Source: Oscillospiraceae bacterium | GTDB taxonomy: Bacteria > Bacillota > Clostridia > Oscillospirales > Ruminococcaceae | Assembly: GCA_019423755.1 (NCBI GenBank) | Contig: JAHZAU010000023.1 | Coordinates: forward strand, 1-32,580 | Reading direction: 5' to 3' | Length of the DNA: 32,580 nt | Part shown: one piece after another, positions 15,354 through 23,645 of the stretch | Layout: each line of letters starts with the position of its first letter | How positions within the stretch are numbered: the stretch's first letter is position 1 | Notes under the pieces: model-generated | The model's database searches: none | What the model was told of the DNA's origin: nothing | The model's input: only the letters and a program-made list of their open reading frames with translations | Program-made: the position numbers and the translations under genes

Positions 15354-16266
15354 AGAGGATGCCCTCCTTTTCCAACATATAAGACAGGTAACCCTCCCGG
15401 ACGCCGTAGGGGCTGGTGAGGGCGGTGCGGCTGCCGTAAAGTCGGGCGACGCTGCACAGGATGACCACGCCGGGCACCAGGGTATGCACGCGGTCCGGGG
15501 CGATCTTCAGGATGCGGCGCAGCAGCTTGCGGGGGTTTTCCTCCGCCAGTTCCAGCACCCGGTCCAAAAAGGAAAGTTCGTACACCGGCTCGTCGCCGCC
15601 GTCCTTGCGCATGGACTGGAAGAGAGCCAGGGCAGCGCGGGCGGTGCCGCCGACGCCGCATAGCGGCTGGGCGACGTATTCCCGGGCTGGGGGCATGGAT
15701 TCTTCCAGCACCCGGCAGACCTCCTCCTGCATAGCACGCAGCTCCTTTTTGTTGGGGAGGATGCCGCTGCTGACAAAGCGGCTGTACAGGTTGAGGGAGC
15801 CCAGGGGGATGGAGTGGGCCGCCAGCACCGAAGCATCCTTAAAGAACACCAGCTCGGTGCTGCCGCCGCCGATGTCCACCAGAAGGCCGGCGTCCTCCTT
15901 GACGTGGCGGATGGCGCCGCGGTAGTCCAGCATGGCTTCCTCGTAGCCGGACAGCACCTGGATGGCAAAGCCGGTCTCCTGCCGGACGGCTTCCAGCACC
16001 TGCTCGGTGTTGACGATGTTGCGCAGGGAAGCGGTGGCAAAGGGGTAGACCGGGCAGTCCGGCAGGATGCTCAGCACCCCTTGGAAGTCCCGGAGCACCG
16101 CAATGAGCTTTTCGATGCCTTCTTTGGAAAGGCAGTTTTTCTTGTCCACATAGCCCGCCAGACCAGCCGTATATTTGTTGCTGAGGATGGGGCGGATGAC
16201 CCCGTTTTCCATCCGGCAGATCACCAGCCGGATGGTGTTGGAGCCAATATCGATGACACAATACAA
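15346..16266 (-). CDS. ppx: Exopolyphosphatase / guanosine pentaphosphatase family (Ppx/GppA)
   Basis: A 306-residue ASKHA-fold phosphatase that removes terminal phosphate from polyphosphate, or converts pppGpp to ppGpp. Motifs: DIGSNTIRLVI (6-16), PFATASLRN (75-83), SGYEEAMLDY (106-115, catalytic Glu region), DIGGGSTELV (131-140) and IPLGSLNL (153-160). It lacks the C-terminal HD-like domain of long E. coli-type Ppx, as is usual in clostridia. It is the first gene of the ppx-ppk operon; the ribosome site before 16266 is AGAGAGGGAT. Whether polyphosphate or pppGpp is the main substrate cannot be told from sequence. Confidence 0.92.
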   Translation of the reverse strand: MYCVIDIGSNTIRLVICRMENGVIRPILSNKYTAGLAGYVDKKNCLSKEGIEKLIAVLRDFQGVLSILPDCPVYPFATASLRNIVNTEQVLEAVRQETGFAIQVLSGYEEAMLDYRGAIRHVKEDAGLLVDIGGGSTELVFFKDASVLAAHSIPLGSLNLYSRFVSSGILPNKKELRAMQEEVCRVLEESMPPAREYVAQPLCGVGGTARAALALFQSMRKDGGDEPVYELSFLDRVLELAEENPRKLLRRILKIAPDRVHTLVPGVVILCSVARLYGSRTALTSPYGVREGYLSYMLEKEGILCD

Positions 16267-16317
16267 AATAGATCCCTCTCTTTTTGGTCGTTTGCCGCAA
16301 AAGGCAGCGTTTCTTTT

Positions 16318-16348
16318 AGTATATCCTGCCCGGGTTAGATACTTGCAA
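16318..16348 (-). promoter_or_regulatory. Probable ppx-ppk promoter
   Basis: On the minus strand TTGCAA (about 16343-16348), a 19-nt spacer and TATACT (16318-16323), about 50 nt before the ppx start. The spacer is slightly long. Confidence 0.5.
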
Positions 16349-16392
16349 AGGGAAGATGAAATGTAGGATAAATCTTCCCCGGAAAGAGAAAA

Positions 16393-16441
16393 ACAAAGCG
16401 GACTTTACAAAAACAAAACAGAAATCAAAAGTCCGCTTTGT
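16393..16441. repeat. Long inverted repeat next to the HAD gene promoter
   Basis: ACAAAGCGGACTTT (16393-16406) is the exact complement of AAAGTCCGCTTTGT (about 16428-16441), with an A-rich 21-nt loop. It ends at the -35 of the HAD promoter. On the minus strand a T run follows, so it could stop leftward transcription; it might also be an operator. Confidence 0.6.
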
Positions 16442-16470
16442 TGACGCAGAAAGGAAAGGGAACGTATAAT
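16441..16470 (+). promoter_or_regulatory. Promoter of the HAD phosphatase gene
   Basis: TTGACG (16441-16446), 18-nt spacer, perfect TATAAT (16465-16470). About 64 nt before the ATG. Confidence 0.75.
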
Positions 16471-16533
16471 ACGGGGGTCAGAACCGAGCAAACAACACAG
16501 AATCTCGTCCCAGAACAGATAGGAGAACGACCC

Positions 16534-17193
16534 ATGAACGACGACAAACAGATTAAACTGGTGGCCTTTGATATGGATGGCACCATGTTGGATAATGAAT
16601 GGGCCCACGCCCGGGCCAATGAGCAGATCGCCCGGGAGTTGGGCGTGGAGCTGCCCCAAAACGTGCGCCCCTGCGGCTATTCGGTGCGGGAATATTGGCA
16701 GTCCATCTGCCAAAACGAAGGCATTCAGGCGGATGTGGAGCAGCTTGCCCAGCAGCACTTCCAGAAAACCATGGATGTGATCAAGGAGGCCAAGGTGCCG
16801 GAGATGCCGGGACTGGGCCGCGTGCTGCGCAGCTTAAAGGAAAGCGGACGTCAGGTGGCCATCACCTCCTCTTCCGATGAAAGCTTTGTGCGGGAGGTGG
16901 CGGATTATCTGGGAGTCACCCCGTATATCGACTTCTTTGTTACCAAGGACCAGGTGACCCGCCTGAAACCCGCGCCGGATATTTATCTGGAGGCGCTGCG
17001 GCTGGCCGGTGTAAAGGCAGAGCAGGCGCTGGGGGTCGAGGACAGCGTACCGGGCTGCCGGGCACTGCGAGAAGCGGGACTGCATAGCGTCGGCTTTTTA
17101 AATGAGGGAAGCAACTTCCAGGGCGACCGTCTGGAAAGCGACTATCGCATCGAGCGCATGGACGAATTGTATGCGTTAGTGGAAAACTTATAA
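16534..17193 (+). CDS. HAD-superfamily phosphatase, beta-phosphoglucomutase-like
   Basis: A 219-residue haloacid-dehalogenase hydrolase. The catalytic aspartates are in FDMDGTMLD (12-20). A helical cap follows (about 20-90). Motif II is ITSSSDES (about 109-116), motif III the lysine in RLKPAPDIYLEAL (about 145-157), and motif IV GVEDSVPGCRALREAG. The shape is that of subfamily I phosphatases or phosphomutases acting on small phosphorylated sugars; the true substrate is unknown. ATG at 16534 was taken because AGGAGA precedes it at 7 nt and the promoter at 16441-16470 excludes the longer frame. It stands alone between promoter and terminator. Confidence 0.9.
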   Translation: MNDDKQIKLVAFDMDGTMLDNEWAHARANEQIARELGVELPQNVRPCGYSVREYWQSICQNEGIQADVEQLAQQHFQKTMDVIKEAKVPEMPGLGRVLRSLKESGRQVAITSSSDESFVREVADYLGVTPYIDFFVTKDQVTRLKPAPDIYLEALRLAGVKAEQALGVEDSVPGCRALREAGLHSVGFLNEGSNFQGDRLESDYRIERMDELYALVENL

Positions 17194-17194
17194 G

Positions 17195-17232
17195 AAAAAG
17201 ACACCTTCCGCAATCCGGAGGGTGTCTTTTTT
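17195..17232 (+). terminator. Terminator of the HAD gene
   Basis: AAAGACACCTTCCG pairs with CGGAGGGTGTCTTT around a 5-nt loop, followed by a six-T run; it begins right after the stop codon. Confidence 0.9.
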
Positions 17233-17557
17233 GTTGCAAAAAAGAAAGGGGAAGCCGTCTCACAAAAAGATAACAGAAATTTCACTCAATGCCAAAATAA
17301 AATAACAGATTTCGGAAGCGCACAAGGAAGCATCAGGAAAATTGCCAGAAAATATGCGAGATTTTCTGTGATTGCAGGAAAGCAGGGCAAAAAAAGAAGG
17401 TATTTTTGTGCAAATAATATAAATTTGGCCCGGTGGGAAAAAGAAGGGGAGGTTTAACCAACCACAGATATTGTGCTTAATAAACGCTGCTTATAATGGA
17501 CCATGCTCCAACAAGGAGCGGCACGCCGGCAGACGACCGGCGTCAGAAAGGAGAACC
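17233..17557 (+). promoter_or_regulatory. Leader and promoter region of the phosphoesterase-ABC operon
   Basis: No gene here. TATAAT at 17492-17497 with TTGTGC at 17471-17476 (short 15-nt spacer) is the best promoter candidate. The transcript start would be followed by a perfect 7-bp hairpin, ACGCCGG (17523-17529) with CCGGCGT (17537-17543), ending 8 nt before the AAGGAG ribosome site. The rest (17240-17440) is AT-rich and otherwise featureless. Confidence 0.45.
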
Positions 17558-18352
17558 ATGGCAAAGTTAAAGATCGCACATCTTTCTGACCTGCATGTCC
17601 TGCAGGATTATCATGGCGCAATGACCGACCGGGAACCTTTGCGCCAGCCCATACAGCCGGTCAATTATTTTGTGACAGGCCTGCGGGAAGCGGTGGCTTC
17701 GCAGCCGGACGTTATCGTCCTGACCGGAGACCTGGTACACGAAGGCACCGTGGAGGATTATGTTTATCTGCGCGGGCTGCTGGAAAAAAACTGCGCCGGC
17801 ATCCCGGTGATCCCGGTGCTGGGCAACCACGACCTGAAAGAAGCCTTCTATGAAGGTTTTCTGGGCAAAAAAGCCCAGGGCCGTTACTACACCAAGTACG
17901 AGCTGGGCGGATATCGCTTCCTGGTGCTGGATACTGCCGAGGAGAGAAACGGATACGGCAGCATCCCCGAGGAGGAACTGGACTGGCTGGAACAGGAGCT
18001 GAGCCAGCCGGCAGAAAACGGCACCGTCCTGCTGGGCCATCACCCGCTGAAAAGCCAGCAGGCCTGGTTTGACACCAGCTTTTCCCCGCGGCTGGAGCAG
18101 ATCTTATCGAACAGCGATGTGATCGCCTATCTGTGCGGCCACGCACATTACGCGGAGACCCGCACCATCTTCGGCATCCAGCAGGTAACGGCAGAGTCCT
18201 TTGCCTTCGGGGTGGAGACCGTCAGCCCCACCGAGGTGGTTTATACCGAAACCAGAGGCTACAATACCTGCTGGCTGGAGGACCGCAGCATTATCGTTCA
18301 TCCCCATCAGGTGTTTCCCTTCCACCCACAGATCTGCCGTCTGACCTTTTAG
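17558..18352 (+). CDS. Metallophosphoesterase, cyclic-nucleotide/glycerophosphodiester phosphodiesterase type
   Basis: A 264-residue calcineurin-like enzyme with all metal-binding motifs: DLH (11-13), GDLVHEG (57-63), GNHD (89-92), GHHP (160-163) and GHAH (194-197). Size and motif spacing match the CpdA/GpdQ class (class III phosphodiesterases, about 270 residues). There is no signal peptide, so it acts in the cytoplasm. ATG at 17558 has AAGGAG 6 nt upstream. It is followed within 70 nt by a complete CUT1/Ugp-type ABC importer, which suggests that it cleaves what the transporter brings in, for example a glycerophosphodiester as GpdQ does. cAMP hydrolysis is an alternative. Confidence 0.88.
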   Translation: MAKLKIAHLSDLHVLQDYHGAMTDREPLRQPIQPVNYFVTGLREAVASQPDVIVLTGDLVHEGTVEDYVYLRGLLEKNCAGIPVIPVLGNHDLKEAFYEGFLGKKAQGRYYTKYELGGYRFLVLDTAEERNGYGSIPEEELDWLEQELSQPAENGTVLLGHHPLKSQQAWFDTSFSPRLEQILSNSDVIAYLCGHAHYAETRTIFGIQQVTAESFAFGVETVSPTEVVYTETRGYNTCWLEDRSIIVHPHQVFPFHPQICRLTF

Positions 18353-18421
18353 CGTCCCGGCGGGTGGAAAGAAAATAGTGTTTGAGAGTTTATAAGATAC
18401 CGAAAAAACAGGAGGAAATTT

Positions 18422-19738
18422 ATGTTTACAAAGAAAAAAATCGTCGCTCTGCTGGCTTGTGCCGCAATGCTGACCTCTGCTATGACCGGATGCGGCTCCA
18501 GCTCTGCTGCCAGCGCGGAGGACGCTTCCGCTGCCGGTGAACCAATCAAGATCCAGTACTGGCACATCAACAGCGAGAACCAGGGCGGCGCCGCAGTCCA
18601 GGAGTTCATCGATACCTTCAACGCCAGCCAGGACCGCATCCAGGTGGAAGGCCGCTTCAACAACGGCTATGACGAACTGCTCAAAAACCTGCAGGCCGAT
18701 ACCGCAGCAGGCAATGCCCCGGCTATTGTGCAGGTCTCCTGGTCCAACATCGAGTACTTCCCGGAGAATTTCTCCTACATCAGCCCCGAAGAGGTGGTAA
18801 ACAAGTACTTCCCCGAGGATGCAAACTTCCTTACCGATACCTTTGAGGACAGCATCCTGAACCTGGCCAAAAACAGCAAAGGGGTTCTGGCAGGCGTGCC
18901 CTACTCGGTATCCAACCCGGTGCTGTTCTACAACGCCGATCTGCTCAAGGAAGCTGGCCTGTCTGAGGACGGCCCCAAGGATTGGGATGAGTTTGTTTCC
19001 TTTGCCAAAACCGTAAAGGAGAAAACCGGCAAATACGGCGCTTACCTGCAGGAAGGCGACACCTGGGTGCTGCAGGCGATTTTGGAATCCGGCGGCGCTT
19101 CCATGCTGACCCGTGACGGCGACAAAGCCGAAGCGACCTTCAACTCCGAAAAGGGCAAGGCAGCCATGCAGGCTTACGCAGACCTGGTGGTCAAGGACCA
19201 GGCAGCCGTTCATCTGACCTCCCTGGACGATGGACTTAAGGCCTTTAACGACGGCGAGATCGCTATGTGTGTTTCTTCCATCGCCAAAGCCACCAACATC
19301 ATGAATTCCGCCAGCTTCGATGTCCGCTCCACCACCTTCCCCACCTTTGCAGGAGAGGAACGTGCCGTACCGGCCGGCGGCTGCTACCTGGCGATCACTG
19401 CACAGGAGGAAGAGGAGCAGAAAGCCGCTTGGGAGTTCATCAAGTTCCTGTGCAGCGATGACAACTCCGCCAAATGGGTAGCCGGTACCGGTTATGTTCC
19501 CGCTACCAAAGGCGCAGAAAACTCCCAGATCCTCAAGGACTACCTGGAGACCAACCCCCTGATGCAGGCAGCGATGGACCAGCGTGCCGATGCCGTACAG
19601 TGGACCGCTTGGCCCGGTTCTGCACTGGAAGCGCAGCAGGCGCTCATCGACATGCGTGACCAGATCCTCGGCGGAACCAAGGATGTCAACACCGCGATGG
19701 ACGAGTGCCAGGCAAAGGTCCAGGGCTATATTTCCTAA
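18422..19738 (+). CDS. ABC transporter substrate-binding lipoprotein, UgpB/CUT1 type
   Basis: A 438-residue extracellular solute-binding protein, family 1. The signal peptide (1-22) has a lysine-rich start, hydrophobic core and lipobox ending GC (Cys23), so the protein is lipid-anchored outside the membrane. The mature part begins after an Ala/Ser/Asp-rich linker with IKIQYWHINSENQGGAAVQEF, typical of UgpB-like and sugar binders. GVPYSVSNPVLFYNADLL and the C-terminal helices also match. RBS AGGAGGAAATTT. Substrate may be glycerol-3-phosphate, a glycerophosphodiester or an oligosaccharide; sequence alone does not settle it. The hairpin after the gene may protect its mRNA so that it exceeds the permeases. 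Confidence 0.92.
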   Translation: MFTKKKIVALLACAAMLTSAMTGCGSSSAASAEDASAAGEPIKIQYWHINSENQGGAAVQEFIDTFNASQDRIQVEGRFNNGYDELLKNLQADTAAGNAPAIVQVSWSNIEYFPENFSYISPEEVVNKYFPEDANFLTDTFEDSILNLAKNSKGVLAGVPYSVSNPVLFYNADLLKEAGLSEDGPKDWDEFVSFAKTVKEKTGKYGAYLQEGDTWVLQAILESGGASMLTRDGDKAEATFNSEKGKAAMQAYADLVVKDQAAVHLTSLDDGLKAFNDGEIAMCVSSIAKATNIMNSASFDVRSTTFPTFAGEERAVPAGGCYLAITAQEEEEQKAAWEFIKFLCSDDNSAKWVAGTGYVPATKGAENSQILKDYLETNPLMQAAMDQRADAVQWTAWPGSALEAQQALIDMRDQILGGTKDVNTAMDECQAKVQGYIS

Positions 19739-19764
19739 CCAACCAGAAGAATGACCCATGACCC

Positions 19765-19792
19765 GAGGGCTTGCCGGAGACGGTGAGCCCTC
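19765..19792 (+). other. Intra-operon hairpin behind the binding-protein gene
   Basis: GAGGGCT (19765-19771) pairs with AGCCCTC (19786-19792) with a 14-nt loop and no T run. Such hairpins often stabilise the upstream binding-protein message relative to permease genes. Confidence 0.5.
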
Positions 19793-19811
19793 CTGATAAA
19801 GGAGAGATATT

Positions 19812-20759
19812 GTGAGTGATCCCATTTCGGCTGCGGTAGCGGTTTACCCCCGGGAAAAGGGGAACGAAAAGAAGCGGCTCCGGATCGGAGAAAAGGGAGT
19901 CCCGGCATTGCTGCTGGCTCCGGCACTGATCTTGTTTTCGGTGTTTATGTTTTATCCGCTGCTGTACACCTTCTACCTGAGCTTTTTTGACTGGAATATG
20001 ACCCGCCCCACCAAGGAGTTTGTAGGGCTGGACAACTACATTTCGATTTTTACCGACCCCAATTTCGGCAAGATCATGGGGAATACGGTCCTGTACATCC
20101 TGCTGCTGCTTCTGATCGACTTTGCGGCGCCGTACATCTTTTCCTTTATCCTGACCTTTGTACTGAAAAAGGGCCAGCAGTTTTACAAAAGCACCATCTT
20201 CCTGCCCAGCGTGATCTCGCTGGTGGTGGGGACGATGATCTTCGTCTGGCTGCTCAACCCCATCTCGGGTCCGGTGGCCGGTGTGGCCAAGGCGCTGGGG
20301 CTGGAGGTACCCATCTGGAGCAACACCCAAGGGCTGGTCATTGTGGTACTGAGCATTATGACCAGCTGGAAGATCTTTGGCTATAACTTCATCGTGGTTA
20401 TGGCCGGCGTAGCCAGCGTGCCGATGGAGGCGGTGGAGGCCGCCCGCATGGACAACATCCCCACCTGGCGGATCTTCTGCAACATCGTGGTGCCCATGAG
20501 CAGTTCCACCGGCATCTATGTGCTGATCCTTTCCATCGTCACCGGCATGCAGCAGGTGTTCACCCCCATCAATATGATCACCCGGGGCGGCCCCGACAAC
20601 GCCAGCACCAACCTGATCTACGCCGTATACGACCAGGCGTTCGGCTTCTTCAAGACCGGAACCGCGTCGGCTTACGCGATCCTGATGATGCTGCTGTTTG
20701 GCTTCCTGCTGTTTTTGGAGTTTAAATTTGTAGAGAAGGGCGTGTACTATGAAAACTAA
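19812..20759 (+). CDS. ABC transporter permease, UgpA/MalF type
   Basis: A 315-residue integral membrane protein with six predicted helices (first about 30-52). The EAA loop that docks the ATPase is VEAARMDNIPTWRIFCNIVVP (208-228). A GTG start at 19812 is used: AAGGAGAGATATT precedes it, and no in-frame ATG is placed as well. It forms the membrane channel with the next gene, whose start overlaps its end by 11 nt. The cytoplasmic N-terminus (1-28) is charged. Confidence 0.92.
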   Translation: MSDPISAAVAVYPREKGNEKKRLRIGEKGVPALLLAPALILFSVFMFYPLLYTFYLSFFDWNMTRPTKEFVGLDNYISIFTDPNFGKIMGNTVLYILLLLLIDFAAPYIFSFILTFVLKKGQQFYKSTIFLPSVISLVVGTMIFVWLLNPISGPVAGVAKALGLEVPIWSNTQGLVIVVLSIMTSWKIFGYNFIVVMAGVASVPMEAVEAARMDNIPTWRIFCNIVVPMSSSTGIYVLILSIVTGMQQVFTPINMITRGGPDNASTNLIYAVYDQAFGFFKTGTASAYAILMMLLFGFLLFLEFKFVEKGVYYEN

Positions 20760-21585
20760 GACCGCGCACCCGGCGGACCTGCAGATCGGATGGCACATCC
20801 CGCTGGCTTTGCTGGTGGTGATCGCCATCGTCCCCATTTTGTTTGCGCTGCTGTATTCCTTCAAGTCGCTGCAGAGCATCTACGGAGGCGGAAGCATCTT
20901 CTCCGGCGGATTTACCCTCCAAAACTACCTGGATATTGCAAACCAGCTTCCCATTGTGCAGATCACCCTCAATACCCTGACCGTAGCGGTGATCGTAACC
21001 GCCTGCAAGCTGATCACCAGCATCCTGGCGGCCTATGCCTTCGTCTTTACGGAGTTTAAAGGCAAAAATATCCTGTACTTTGTGATGATCAGCACGATTT
21101 TTATCCCCTTTACCGTGACCATGATCCCCAACTACATCACCGTTTCCAAGCTGAGCCTCTTTGACAATGTGTTGGGTATTGTGCTGCCGCAGCTGGCGGA
21201 CGCCACCGGGATCTTCCTGCTGCGCCAGACCATGCGCTCCATCCCCAAGGCCCTGACCGAGATCGCCCAGCTGGACGACATCGGCAGGATGCGCACCCTC
21301 AAGGACATTATCCTGCCCATCTGCCGCCCATCGATCGTGGCGACGGGGATCATCTTCTTCATCAACTCCTGGAACGAGTACGTCTGGCCGACGCTGATCC
21401 TGCGCAGCAAGGAAAACTACACCCTTTCCCTGGCAATGCAGCTGTTCAGCAGCGCCGAAGCCGGCACGGAATTCACCACCGTTATGGCGATGGCGGTGAT
21501 CTCCATGCTGATCCCGGTCATGCTGTACCTGATCTTCCAACGGTATATTATGAGTACCTTCGCCTCTTCCGGCATCAAAGGCTAA
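20749..21585 (+). CDS. ABC transporter permease, UgpE/MalG type
   Basis: A 278-residue partner permease with six predicted helices. Its EAA-type loop is EIAQLDDIGRMRTLKDIILPICRP (171-194), a degenerate form with LDD for the usual xDG. The C-terminus ends RYIMSTFASSGIKG, typical of MalG/UgpE subunits. The start overlaps the preceding permease gene by 11 nt, so translation is coupled. Product pairs with the UgpA-type subunit. Confidence 0.92.
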   Translation: MKTKTAHPADLQIGWHIPLALLVVIAIVPILFALLYSFKSLQSIYGGGSIFSGGFTLQNYLDIANQLPIVQITLNTLTVAVIVTACKLITSILAAYAFVFTEFKGKNILYFVMISTIFIPFTVTMIPNYITVSKLSLFDNVLGIVLPQLADATGIFLLRQTMRSIPKALTEIAQLDDIGRMRTLKDIILPICRPSIVATGIIFFINSWNEYVWPTLILRSKENYTLSLAMQLFSSAEAGTEFTTVMAMAVISMLIPVMLYLIFQRYIMSTFASSGIKG

Positions 21586-21606
21586 CACAGAAAGGATAAC
21601 GCGGTT

Positions 21607-22740
21607 ATGGCAAACAACGAAAGCATTGTATTCGATCACGTGGAAAAGAGCTATCAAAAGACCCAGGTGATCGAAGATCTGAATATGAGCATCCAGGCAG
21701 GGGAGCGTCTGATTCTGCTGGGACCTTCCGGCTGCGGCAAGTCCACCACCCTGCGGATGATCGCCGGATTGGAGGAGATCACCGGCGGCGAGCTGCGCAT
21801 GGGCGGCAAACGGGTCAATGAGGTCCCGTCCGGTAAGCGGGACATTTCCATGGTGTTCCAGAACTACGCCCTCTACCCCCATATGAGCGTGCGGGACAAC
21901 ATCACCTACGCGCTGCGGGTCCATAAAATGGAGGAGGACCGGGTGGAACGGCGGTTGGATACGGTGCTGGATATCCTGAGCCTCAAGCCCTATGAGAACC
22001 GCAAGCCCCGCGAGCTTTCCGGCGGCCAGCGCCAGCGTGTGGCTTTGGCGCGCGCTTTGGCCAAAAAGTCCAGCTATTTGCTGCTGGACGAGCCTCTTTC
22101 CAACCTGGACGCGCAGCTGCGGGTACAGGCCCGCAAACAGCTGGTGCGCATCCACGAGATGTACAACCAGACCTTCATCTACGTGACCCACGACCAGGTA
22201 GAGGCCATGACGGTGGGCCAGCGCATCGCCCTGATGAACCACGGCAAGCTGCAGATGATGGATACCCCTTACAACGTGTATAACCGTCCGGCAAATGTTT
22301 TTACCGCCAAGTTCATCGGTTCCCCGGCCACCAACATCCTGCAAGCCGACTGGACCGATGGCGGCCTGCAGGTCATGGGCCAGCAGGTTTCCCTGCCGGA
22401 ATGCTGGAACCGTCAGATAGCAAAAAGCGGGAAACAGGCCCTCTGCCTGGGTATTCGTCCCGAGCACATTCATCTGGAGGCGGGAGCCCGGCCCAACAGC
22501 CTCTGCGGTACCCTGCGCTATGTGGAGGATTACGGAAACAAGCGCGGCGCTTATGTTGCCCTGGGCGACAAAGAAGTGGTGGTTATCTACGACCGCCTGC
22601 CCTGTGCCACCGGGGAAACGGTGTCCTTCTGCCTGGACCCGGAGCGCATCCACCTGTTCGACCGGGAAAGTGAAAATTCTCTGGGATACCCGGAAGAGCT
22701 GGCAGCCCCCAAGGAAGAGCTGCCCCTGCTGGAACAGTAA
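21607..22740 (+). CDS. ABC transporter ATPase, UgpC/MalK/MsmX family
   Basis: A 377-residue ATPase: Walker A GPSGCGKST (39-47), Q-loop VFQNYALYPHM (83-93), signature LSGGQRQRVALARAL (137-151), Walker B LLLDEPLSNLD (158-168), H-loop THD (194-196), then a TOBE/OB regulatory domain (about 240-360). It energises the two permeases upstream (21 nt from the stop of the last). Many clostridia use one MsmX-like ATPase for several importers; here it is encoded within the operon, making a self-sufficient system. RBS AGAAAGGATAACGCGGTT is moderate. Confidence 0.94.
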   Translation: MANNESIVFDHVEKSYQKTQVIEDLNMSIQAGERLILLGPSGCGKSTTLRMIAGLEEITGGELRMGGKRVNEVPSGKRDISMVFQNYALYPHMSVRDNITYALRVHKMEEDRVERRLDTVLDILSLKPYENRKPRELSGGQRQRVALARALAKKSSYLLLDEPLSNLDAQLRVQARKQLVRIHEMYNQTFIYVTHDQVEAMTVGQRIALMNHGKLQMMDTPYNVYNRPANVFTAKFIGSPATNILQADWTDGGLQVMGQQVSLPECWNRQIAKSGKQALCLGIRPEHIHLEAGARPNSLCGTLRYVEDYGNKRGAYVALGDKEVVVIYDRLPCATGETVSFCLDPERIHLFDRESENSLGYPEELAAPKEELPLLEQ

Positions 22741-22760
22741 CCGAAAAAATTCAAAGAAAG

Positions 22761-22794
22761 AAACGCGCGTCGCTTTCCAAGCGGCGCGCGTTTT
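22761..22794 (+). terminator. Terminator of the ABC operon
   Basis: AAACGCGCG-T-CGCTT pairs with AAGCG-G-CGCGCGTTT around a 3-nt loop, followed by TTTT; 20 nt after the ATPase stop. Confidence 0.9.
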
Positions 22795-22811
22795 GCATCA
22801 GGAGCAAGGGC

Positions 22812-22840
22812 TTGTGAGGGAAGAGGGGGACTGCTATAAT
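22812..22840 (+). promoter_or_regulatory. Promoter of the nucleotidyltransferase-protease pair
   Basis: TTGTGA (22812-22817), 17-nt spacer, perfect TATAAT (22835-22840), 19 nt before the ATG; AAGGAGGGG is the ribosome site. Confidence 0.75.
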
Positions 22841-22859
22841 AAGGAAAAAGGAGGGGAGC

Positions 22860-23630
22860 ATGGTGGAAAAACGGGTGGAAGAGCTTTTGGAGCGGATCAC
22901 TGTCACCAGCCGGGCGGTGTGTGGAGAGGACCTGGTGGGACTGTATGTCCACGGTTCCCTGGCGCTGGGAGGCTTTTGCTGGGAGCACAGCGATATCGAT
23001 TGGCTGATGGTCAGCCGGACAGCGCCTTCCCAGCAGCAGAAGGAACAGCTGATGGGGGAGCTTCTCAAACTGGAAGCCCTGGCTCCGCCCAAAGGGTTGG
23101 AGATGAGCTGGCTGCTTTGGGAGGACTGCCGGCGGATGCCGCACCCCATGCCGTTTGTGCTGCATTATTCCCCCATGCACCGCCAGCGCTGCCAGCAGGA
23201 TTTGGCGGCCTACTGCGCCGGGATGAACGGCACCGACCGGGACTTGGCGGCCCACATTACGGTGGTGCGTACCGCCTGCCGGACCCTTTGGGGCCCGCCG
23301 CCGGAGCAGGTGTTCGCTCCGGTCCCGCGGGAAGCCTATCTGGACAGCATCCTCTATGATGTGGAGGGGGCGGAGGAGGAGATCGGGCAGTCACCGGTGG
23401 ACGGGGTGCTGAATCTTTGCCGGGTGCTGGGTTACCTGCGGGAAGGAAAGGTCCTTTCCAAGGAGCAGGCGGCCCATTGGGCGCAGAAGGCCCTTCCGAA
23501 AAAGGATGCAGAGCTAGCGCGGCAGGCATGGCAGCTCCATTGTGGCTGTGCCGAGGCGGGACCCCATTGGAACGAAGCGCAGCTGAGGGACTTTGCCCGG
23601 CGGATGCTCCGGCAACTTCGGGAAAAATAA
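22860..23630 (+). CDS. AadA-like aminoglycoside nucleotidyltransferase family protein (DUF4111)
   Basis: A 256-residue protein with an N-terminal nucleotidyltransferase fold: HGSLALGGFCWEHSDIDWL (31-49) gives the GS motif and the metal-binding DxD (Asp45, Asp47). A helical DUF4111-type C-terminal half follows (LTVVRTACRTLWGPPP near 140, then VLNLCRVLGYLREGKVLSKEQAAHWA), as in ANT(3'')/AadA enzymes that adenylylate streptomycin or spectinomycin. Whether it confers resistance is unknown; many chromosomal relatives do not. GC-rich codon use like its neighbours argues against recent import. It is co-transcribed with the protease gene 15 nt downstream. Confidence 0.8.
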   Translation: MVEKRVEELLERITVTSRAVCGEDLVGLYVHGSLALGGFCWEHSDIDWLMVSRTAPSQQQKEQLMGELLKLEALAPPKGLEMSWLLWEDCRRMPHPMPFVLHYSPMHRQRCQQDLAAYCAGMNGTDRDLAAHITVVRTACRTLWGPPPEQVFAPVPREAYLDSILYDVEGAEEEIGQSPVDGVLNLCRVLGYLREGKVLSKEQAAHWAQKALPKKDAELARQAWQLHCGCAEAGPHWNEAQLRDFARRMLRQLREK

Positions 23631-23645
23631 AGGGGAGGGAAGAAA

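Noticed and set aside
18104..19825. 573-codon open frame on the minus strand
   Set aside because: Antisense to the solute-binding protein gene.
20722..22653. 643-codon open frame on the minus strand
   Set aside because: Antisense to the UgpE-type permease and ATPase genes, with no protein-like sequence.
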